Shown here: in pieces, positions 56,700-64,000 of the stretch
Layout: every line of letters begins with the position of its first letter
Position numbering within the stretch: position 1 is the first letter of the stretch
Assembly: GCA_023213315.1 (NCBI GenBank)
Contig: JAKCPI010001635.1
Span: 1-64,000, forward strand
Reading direction: 5' to 3'
Source of the DNA: Euborellia annulipes
Taxonomy: Eukaryota > Arthropoda > Insecta > Dermaptera > Anisolabididae
Length of the DNA stretch: 64,000 nt
Notes under the pieces: model-generated
Told to the model about the DNA's origin: nothing
Database searches by the model: none
Seen by the model: only the letters and a program-made list of their open reading frames with translations
Program-made: the position numbers and the translations under genes

Positions 56700-57125
56700 A
56701 TCGAATGGCTCTGGTTATTAATTAAAACACGAAACAGGAATTACGAGCACTTTTCGCGTACAAGGGAGGAGACGGAGGAGGACGTCTGCTGTTAATTGCA
56801 ATTAAATGATGCGAGGGTCGACCTTCACTTGTTAATGAAGCAATCAGCCTTCTGGGTCTCAACGGCCATATTGTCTCTGGACAAGTTTTTTTTTTTTATC
56901 ATTCCGGGACTCTGAGTTTAAGATGCAAGGAAAAACGACCTATCTTATTCATCATCTGCTCTCACAATATGTGTGTGAATGTGTGTGTGTGTGTGGATGG
57001 GTTTAAAGAAATGTATTTGTGTGTGCAACTTTCAGTCTCCCACGTCCCACATTGAGAAGTGGTCTCCAGTCCCGGATGACAAACGGCCTAATCCCTCATT
57101 CACACCGAAAACTGATAAGTAGATA
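56700..57125. promoter_or_regulatory. Complex island, candidate enhancer
   Basis: Unique sequence contains the perfect palindrome TTAATTGCAATTAA (56792-56805), a paired homeodomain-type site, plus GGTTATTAATTAAAACACG and CGACCTTCACTTGTTAATG. A GT microsatellite lies at about 56968-56994. No coding signal. Confidence 0.4.
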
Positions 57126-57589
57126 ATTTACTCAAAAGGATTGAAACATATTTAATTAATCTTAAATAAAAAAAAAAATTGTTCGGAAATCTTTAAGGGT
57201 GAAAAATATTCCATTAATAGAAACGAGAGAGTCAAATTATTATCAATGTATAGTATGCTTCAAAAGAATAAGCTCACCCAAATATTCCCTCTATAATAGT
57301 AATCTATACTGATTAATTATCATGTAAAAGAAAATTTTCTTATTTTGAGTGTAGAAAATTGTAAGAACAAAAATGTTTTAATAAGGAGAAAAAACATGTA
57401 AGGATCTTCTTTTGAAATTTAGATTGAATAAATAAATAAATAATAGAAAAAATTTAATAATAGACTAATAATAAATATGCAGATAACTTCCATATTTTTC
57501 GTATGTAAAAAAAGAATTACATTAGGGCCTAAATGGTATGGCACAACTTGTATATTCCAATTAGATATACTGTATTACTAAGATTTAAT
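57126..57589. other. A/T-rich stretch
   Basis: Nothing recognised. Confidence 0.5.
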
Positions 57590-57740
57590 TCCTTTCTTTT
57601 GCTTCCCGCTCCAAGCGAGAAAATATATTTCATTTGAATTGAATACCAATCATTTGAAATAAATAGGAATAAGCTCTAAATGGCCTTAGATACCGAAAAA
57701 GATCTTAAATAAATTAAAAAAACAAAAAAACAAAAAAAGA
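57590..57740 (+). repeat. SINE (family D), 5'-truncated
   Basis: ATTTCATTTGAATTGAATACC, ATTTGAAATAAATAGG, AAATGGCCTTAGATACCGAA and an A-rich tail match the 3' part of 33729-33912. Confidence 0.7.
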
Positions 57741-57838
57741 ATTTAATAAAAGTCTCAATTATTAAGTAATCAGTAAAGAGGATTAATTAAGAGAATATTG
57801 ATTGATAAAAACGTTGATTGATACACTAATATGCCAAC

Positions 57839-57953
57839 TCAAACCTCAAAACGTGTATATCCATCAAAATCTCAACATCGGATTTTTGACATGAATCCTA
57901 TGCTTTCTTTCTATATAGATTCATATAAGCTTATAGGTAAGAGAAAGTAAAAA
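57839..57953 (-). repeat. R1 fragment (reverse)
   Basis: CCTCAAAACGTGTATATCCATCAAAATCTC, GGATTTTTGACATGAATCC and GGTAAGAGAAAGTA form the proximal 115 bp of R1, including its hairpin. Confidence 0.75.
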
Positions 57954-59216
57954 AAAGGCTGGTGATATTTTTGGTTGATGGGATTGAGTAAGAAATTATT
58001 TGGGGTGAAAAAAATATATATAAAATTAAGGTAAAACAAAATGGTAACAATGGTAAATCCCACAAATACCAGTCGCATGAGAATACAAATTTTTCACTAT
58101 ATAAAATTTTCTGTGTAATGCCAGAATTGTAGAGGTTATTGTAGATTTATAAGGAATCGATAAATATTTTGCCCTTTAAAATTCTTTAATAAACTTCACC
58201 TTAAGATATTATCTTCCTTTATCACGTATTATATAATAAAATAATAGAACTTATTAGAGCCTACATACCGTTTATTATTATTTCTATTCTTATCCTTTTA
58301 TCTAGTTTATGATAATTTTATATATGGAGAGTGAATAATAGAAGCTAGGAGTCAGCAGAAAAAGAGGATTCAGTCAACACAAGATTATAATTTGAGACAA
58401 ACAAAAACAAATCTGTCAAGGCGTCGATTGTGACAGACAAGACAGATAGAAAAGGGGACGGGGGGTCAGGTGACCGAATGTCCGGCGCCAGGATTCTTTC
58501 TCTCTATATGGTGAGATAATCAGCATCCTGAAAGACTCTCTACTTTTTTTTTATTATATGTTTACTTAATTCAACGTTGTTTTTGTTTTGTTGCTTTTAT
58601 CTGTTCAAGGAGCAAACCCTAAAAAAAATATGTGGGACAGAGAGAGAAAATGATGCGGGTGGTTAAGAATTGAATTTATAAATTATTTTTTGAAAAAGAA
58701 AAAGAAAGAGAGAGCATCTATTTTTTGAATGTCAAATGTCAATCATTAAGCCAATATTTTTATTTATTTTTTGTGTCTAAAATTCCTTAAAGGTTACAGA
58801 CATTTTTTTTTTTTAATAAAAATAAATAAATAATGATCGAGGATGGCATAATCCACGCACATAGAATATATAAGATAGATAAATGAAGTTGTGCGATTAT
58901 TTATTTTCAAGTTACGGCCTCAATGGAGATGCGCTGTCAGGAAAGGCTTTGTTATGTCCATTTAAGGAGAGATTTTCCAAAAGAGAAATGATCGAGTCAA
59001 TTTGTTTGAAGGAAAATAAAGAATTTTAAATAATAGAAATTTCAAATTTCAAAAATATTGAATAATATATAAATTATTTCAAAATAATCTTAATATTGGG
59101 ATTTGTATAAACGACCAAATATTAAAAAAAAATATTGTGTTGATAAGAGAAAGTAAAAAAGGAAATAAACAAGAGCTGAGGTTGTATTTATATGTGGGGT
59201 TTCACATATAATATAT
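57954..59216. other. A/T-rich stretch with unique patch
   Basis: No gene. About 58350-58520 is complex and G+C-richer (GTCGATTGTGACAGACAAG, AATGTCCGGCGCCAGG). A GATAAGAGAAAGTA R1-end fragment lies near 59140-59155. Confidence 0.45.
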
Positions 59217-59392
59217 CAACCTCTAATAGGAGAATTAAATTCAAGTATGATACACGAGGTTTTTTGTTTCAATTATTTATTTATTTAACATTAACACTTT
59301 ATACGTATTTCGACACATATGTGTTAAATAAATAAATCATTCAAACAAAAAACCTTGTGTATCATACTTGAATTTAATTCTCCTATTAAAGC
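59217..59392. repeat. Perfect-arm foldback
   Basis: TAATAGGAGAATTAAATTCA, AGTATGATACACGAGGTTTT and ATTTATTTAACA are mirrored by the complement ending at 59392, with a 30-bp centre (TTTATACGTATTTCGACAC). A one-arm fragment is at 34313. Confidence 0.8.
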
Positions 59393-59514
59393 ATAATGTT
59401 TCAAGTAGAGCCAACGGTTACCAGTTTAAAATTAATACAACCTCAGTTTAAAATGTTTCACCTAAAATCCACACCGCATTCTTTAAATTTAATTAATAAA
59501 CAAGAAAATGTCGA

Positions 59515-59770
59515 TTTTATTTTAGGATCAGTTCACAACGTTTCGGTCCTAGAAAGAAGATTATATCGCCTGCTGAGAATCATAGTGACGAAAGTCCGAA
59601 AATAATAATATAATCTCCTCATCAAAACGGAAGAGGCTCCATGTAAGAACATAGGCACTTATGATAATAATATGATTATATATGGCTTTATGACACAGCT
59701 CTGGGGATGGTTCAAACAGGTCCGAAACGTTAGCCGTGGCTGATCCTAATAAAGAAAATTCGCTGGCTGC
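59515..59770. mobile_element. Penelope-like element, decayed hammerhead
   Basis: Inverted TTAGGATCAG...ACAACGTTTCGGTCC and GGTCCGAAACGTTAG...CTGATCCTAAT lie about 170 bp apart. The plus strand 59701-59731 reads CTGGGGA, helix II (TGGTTC/AGGTCC) and GAAACGTT, a hammerhead core with A6 changed to G. It also contains the motif CTGCTGAGAATCATAGTGAC shared with 48830-49397. Confidence 0.6.
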
Positions 59771-60169
59771 CAGACATCTTGTTTATCAACACATTTCTAC
59801 TATACAGTCATATATCGCTTGATACACAAAAAAATATTAGTTTTTAGAACAAAAAAGTGGACCACAGAATTAAAGAGAATAATTTCACTTAACGAGTAAG
59901 TTGCAATTTTAAAATAAACAATTAAGAAACATTATATCTAATCGAGTAAAGTCAAAATACTAAGTTAAAAAGTCACATAGAATTTATAGGCTATTATATG
60001 TTTTCAGGAATCAAATTCCTATGCTACAAGAAGAGTGGATTTATCTTGGTCACTCCAGTTTCTTTTTTTTAGCAATAAATTATGTGTTTTTATGCATGGC
60101 AATTTTTTATGTCAATTTTATAGATAAATAAATCTCAGTAAAATAGCGATTATTAAATAAAATGTTGCT
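59771..60169. other. A/T-rich stretch
   Basis: Nothing recognised. Confidence 0.5.
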
Positions 60170-60430
60170 TACGATGTTCAATTGTCAAATCGTGACATGC
60201 TAAGTATCTGCCAGGACCAATTACGAGCATGATTTCGCTAAAGAATATAAATAAAATAAATCATCTGTGATCGGAAGAATCACTGGCGACTTATTGGATA
60301 TGGATCGGAATCTCCGTGGGAATCAAGCCGAGGATAACGGAAGCTGAGTAACGAGAGGAAATTCCATCTGAAGAAGGTCTTCTCTCCCCCTCCCCTTACA
60401 TCATCATCATCATCATCATCAACTCGAAAT
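60170..60430. promoter_or_regulatory. Complex island, candidate enhancer
   Basis: Unique, balanced sequence (GACATGCTAAGTATCTGCC, GGACCAATTACGAGCATG, CATCTGTGATCGGAAG) ends in (CAT)n at 60400-60420. No frame or repeat copy. A regulatory role is inferred from composition. Confidence 0.3.
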
Positions 60431-60704
60431 TTTAAAAGCTTTAAGCGCATTTACATCTAGAAGAAATCATCGAATTAATGAAATAGTCTTTTGTTAGGTA
60501 ATACAACAATTTACTTTTTGGAAGCAACAATCAATTTTCAATGAATTTATATAAAATGCTTGTCTGTTCGTAAAATAAAAAAATCCAATATAAAGTTGTT
60601 ATGGAAATTAAAGAAAATAAAATGTTCTATAAATTAATTTGCTTAAAATTTATCTGAAATTTTAAAAGAAATATCTCTGAAGGGGTATGATCCACAATTT
60701 AAAA
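60431..60704. other. A/T-rich stretch
   Basis: Nothing recognised. Confidence 0.4.
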
Positions 60705-61080
60705 AAAAAAAAAAATGATAGATTGTAATGGAACGTTTCGGCCTAAATTATTGGACAATCTTCAATTAGTGGCCTACAAAATTGTATAAAGAGTGTTAGC
60801 ATTAATATACATTTTTATTATTAAAACATGACAAAGTCTTGTTCAATAACATGTGTATATTATAATATGTGTACAATTGTAAATAACAAAAAAAAAGTCT
60901 AATCAATTTGGTTATAATAATAATAATGTATATTAATGTTAAGACTATTTTATACAATTTAGTAGTTTCCAATAAAACTGAGGATTTCTCAATAAATGTA
61001 AGCCGAAACATCTTATTCTAGGAATTTTATTAAACCTGGGGCACCACCATTTCTATCTTTCCATTACAATTCCAACACAA
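60705..61080. mobile_element. Penelope-like element, same family as 20645
   Basis: Left: GATTGTAATGGAACGTTTCGGCC. Right: AGCCGAAACATCTTATTCTAGG through TCTTTCCATTACAATTCC and CACAACCACAAC, which parallels the right arm of 20645-20939. The minus strand 60732-60765 holds TTGAAGA...GAAACGTT (C3 replaced by T). The plus core is listed separately. Confidence 0.7.
60978..61012 (+). ncRNA. Hammerhead-like core
   Basis: CTGAGGA, a poorly paired helix II, then GAAACATC. The core residues are present, but the ACAT replaces the palindromic ACGT and helix II looks weak, so activity is doubtful. Confidence 0.4.
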
Positions 61081-61135
61081 CCACAACTACAACCATCAAA
61101 AATGTTAGAAGAATAAAGGTAAAACAACTGAAATG

Positions 61136-61533
61136 TCACACCAAAAAACAAAAAGAGCAACAATCAAGATCGTTGCTGTTAAGCAAAGCCAAAGTGCGGC
61201 TGAATTTCGTATGGGTGGCCCGAGAAAGAAGCGTATGGAAAGATCCCTAGTAGTATCGGTACATGTTCAAATTAAATAAAAGCGGAGGCGATTAGTCGAA
61301 GGGATAAAACAATTAAGTTTATAATCCTGAGTTGAAAAGAAGTCAGTTCAAATTCACCTCATGGCAAAAAATTATCCAACTCTATTTTAGAGGCCTCCTC
61401 CTGAGGAAGGAAACGGGAAACCACCTCAGTATTAATCCCATGAAAGTTACTTCTCAGAGTAACCATAACGTGTCAGTTCTGACACTAATGACTGAAGAGA
61501 CCAAATTCTAAAAACCCTAGAAAATTAAAAAAA
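61136..61533 (+). mobile_element. 5S-like SINE or composite retroposon
   Basis: CAAGATCGTTGCTGTTAAGC, AAAGCCAAAGTGCGGC and TTTCGTATGGGTGGCCC have the order and spacing of 5S rRNA boxes A and C, as in the SINE at 41673. A unique body (GAGGAAGGAAACGGGAAACC, ACTCTCAGAGTAACC-like) and an A-rich tail at 61526 follow, ending against R1. Confidence 0.6.
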
Positions 61534-62158
61534 AAACCTGGTGTGACTGGTCGCACAGTACACAACTTTCTCCTATCTTCGGTAATCGAAAGTTGTGTTC
61601 TGTGCTTGTCACGCCAGATTTTTGTGTCGACATATATTTAATTTCCGATAGTACGCTACATTCGAATTTCAAGATGTAATATTATAAGTATGGTAAAATA
61701 TTTATAATTTGTTACCATAGCAACCATTTCTCTAATCTTTCCTAAGAAGTACAAGAGTAAAATGGTATTTAGAAGATTTCAATGGCAAAATGAGAATATA
61801 CATTTTAAAGAGGATCTAAAAAAATAATTGATTTTTGAATTTTGAGAAAATTAAAAAAACTGAAAAAGTGCATCAGTCAATACTCTTTGGGCGATTTCGT
61901 TCAAAAGCTTCGTGTCACGTCCCAGGGGGTACCTTACTTAAATATAAAATTTCAACCTCATAACCTTTTTGGTTCTTGAGATATTTTGTTCACAGACAGA
62001 CACACACAGAGACCATGTTGCGACAACCACTTTTTTGGATTCAGGGGACTTCAAAATGTCTATATCCATCAAAATCTTGACATCGAATTTTTGACATGAA
62101 TCTAATACTACTTTCTCTCTATATATATTAACATATATAGAGGTAAGAGAAAGTAAAA
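61534..62158 (-). repeat. R1 copy, most complete (reverse)
   Basis: Distal hairpin: CTGGTGTGACTGGTCGCAC, CAACTTTCTCCTATC / GAAAGTTGTG...GTCACGCCAG. Body: TTACCATAGCAACC, AAGCTTCGTGTCACGTCCC, GTTCACAGACAGACACACAC, TCGAATTTTTGACATGAATC. Proximal hairpin: CTTTCTCTCTATATA / GGTAAGAGAAAG. It is 625 bp with both terminal hairpins and no insertion, making it the best reference copy here. Confidence 0.85.
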
Positions 62159-64000
62159 ATTAACTCTATGGTGAAATGACTGAACTTTCTAGATATAACA
62201 TAAAATCTTCTCCAATGGGTAGTTTTTGGGGGTGTTTTAATTAAATGGAATTCTATTCAATAAAGAATTAGAAAATTTTTATCATCTGGAGAATAGTATT
62301 ATTTTTAATAAATATGTTTAACTGTAAAAATTTCTAAATCAAAAAATATAGACTGCAAGTTAGATGTTACTCATTTTTTTTTTTTAATTTAATTTATAGC
62401 CTCTTTTTATCTTCAATCAAGTAAAATTAGTTCAGGTTTAAACGGGAAAATTATTTTTATAAAAAACGACACTTTTTTAGAATTTTAATATACCGTATAA
62501 CCAGTTATAAACGAAAATGTTAATAAATAAAAATTATTAGCTGAGAGAAAATATATTTGTCTATGTCAATTTTTATACAAGTCTCAGTTATATACGAATG
62601 ATTCGAATCCATTTAGTCAATTGCTAAATGTCAACTTGTTAACCAACTTGGTTCATATTTTATAATCAATTTAAATAAAAAAGAAAAATAGAATGAATTT
62701 AAATCGTAATTGATATTAATGATTATTAGATAAATTATGTTCTGATTTGTCAAAATTAGTGATTTCCTGTGACAAAGGGAAAAAAAATAAATTAGTCATC
62801 AGAATTTTATAAAAATTAGTTGGCATTATTAAAATATTATATTGAAGGGGCAAGAAAATAATTATAATACTTAGCGAAACAAAATGGGTTTTTAATTTTT
62901 ATTAAAAATTTGTTTTGAAATTTTTTTTACATTTCATGTTGCAATGGGATAATGAATAATCCAAATTGGAAGATACTTTTTTTTATTAATTGAGCAATAT
63001 TATGAATATGGCAAAAAATCGATTAAATTGTATAAAGAAAAAAAAATTAGCTAATGGTATTTTTTTAATTAATTGAAATTGGTTAGTTTTAATAATTGAT
63101 TTAGAAAAAAAAATTCTTTTACTTATTTGGTCGGGCTATTTTCCAAAATGCTCTTAAACTCACTTCATAAAAGGATTTCAGATCTTTTTTATCCTTTTTA
63201 AGGAACTCTTTATGTTGTAATTATACATTTTATTCAAGATGAAGTAAAATTTTATTAATAAATAATACGAAATATTCATTATTGACTTTTTAAATGACCC
63301 ATTTTCAACATTTGGATACAAAATTTAATAATCAAATTTGAAGTAATTAATTTTATTATTAAAAAGCAAAGTAGATTTTTAGTAAAATAAAATTTATTTA
63401 TTTACATTTCAAACCATTTCTAGCAGAATAAAATAAAAAACATTAATATGGATGTGAAGTAAATAAATTTTATGAATTTGGGTGGAGACCAAAATTCGCC
63501 AGATTGCAAAACAATAGATTTATCTACATGCAAAAAGGCAGATGGGCTGTTTTTATTATAATATAAAAACAATTAAGATTGCATTATGAGAAAATTTCTC
63601 TGATTAAAATCTTTGAATTTTGAATATAAACAAAATTTTAGTTAAGATTTGTTTGGAATTTTAATCAGGTGAGTGAAAATTTAAACTCTCTTTCTAATCT
63701 GAAGAATCAGAAGAAAAAAATCCTTTTTTGGATAGGATAAAATTAAAAACTATCATTCCGATAATGAGGACGGGTTATGGCGCATTTAGGTACGTTATAT
63801 GACTTAAAACGGTTGGAAATCCTGAGTTTTACACTCAGGAAGTCTTCAACTCAAAAACTTTACAAACTAAACCTATTACCTAAAGAGAAAATAATAAAAT
63901 TATGCAATTGAAATAATTTCTCATATCTAATGATTAGAGACCGGACAAAAAAGCATAAAAAAATGGAAAAAAAGTGCTTAAAAAAGCATAAAAAACTTGA
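62159..64000. other. A/T-rich stretch to window end
   Basis: No supportable gene or repeat copy. Around 63700-63860 the sequence is slightly more complex. Confidence 0.5.

Noticed and set aside
61136..61260. 5S rRNA gene
   Set aside because: Only boxes A and C are recognisable. The rest diverges and leads into a retroposon body.

Overview
The window reads as A+T-rich nuclear DNA from a metazoan, most likely an arthropod. There are no bacterial-style gene blocks, rRNA or convincing intact protein-coding genes. Long unique A/T-rich tracts, homopolymers and microsatellites alternate with many short eukaryotic transposable elements. One abundant repeat, called R1 here, has an architecture that from memory resembles repeats of planthoppers and related Hemiptera. 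That assignment is weak and was not checked.

Most recognisable content is mobile DNA. (1) Palindromic elements carry the catalytic core of hammerhead ribozymes (CUGANGA, helix II, GAAACGUH). This signature is typical of Penelope-like retroelements (about 9.7, 12.0, 20.2-20.9, 49.6-50.3, 59.5-61.0 kb). (2) About a dozen copies or pieces of R1, a 600-700 bp repeat with a hairpin at each end, occur in both orientations. (3) Non-autonomous DNA transposons are present: hAT-type with 8-bp target duplications, one Harbinger-like, one mariner-like, one pogo-like end, and unclassified foldbacks. (4) SINEs include several tRNA-derived families, some turned into long palindromes, and 5S rRNA-like ones, some with 13-22 bp target duplications. 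(5) Coding remnants comprise the C-terminus of an RTE-like LINE reverse-transcriptase polyprotein (23.1 kb, perhaps also 7.2 kb) and of a mariner transposase (37.5 kb).

Between the repeats lie islands of higher complexity and G+C content: 3.1-3.5, 9.1-9.4, 19.5-20.0, 24.8-25.4, 27.6-28.1, 33.1-33.4, 35.3-36.0, 40.7-41.1, 42.4-42.8, 56.7-57.1 and 60.2-60.4 kb. They have no supportable reading frame, but some carry homeodomain-type TTAATTA sites, a full CRE or a TATA-like motif. They look like candidate promoters or enhancers in a large intron or intergenic region, perhaps of a developmental gene. This is inference and needs cross-species alignment.

Nested insertions give relative ages. A hAT element sits inside R1 (39.3 kb), a 5S-like SINE inside R1 (41.7 kb), and a tRNA SINE and a retroposon inside another R1 (39.7-40.5 kb). 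R1 is therefore older than these insertions.
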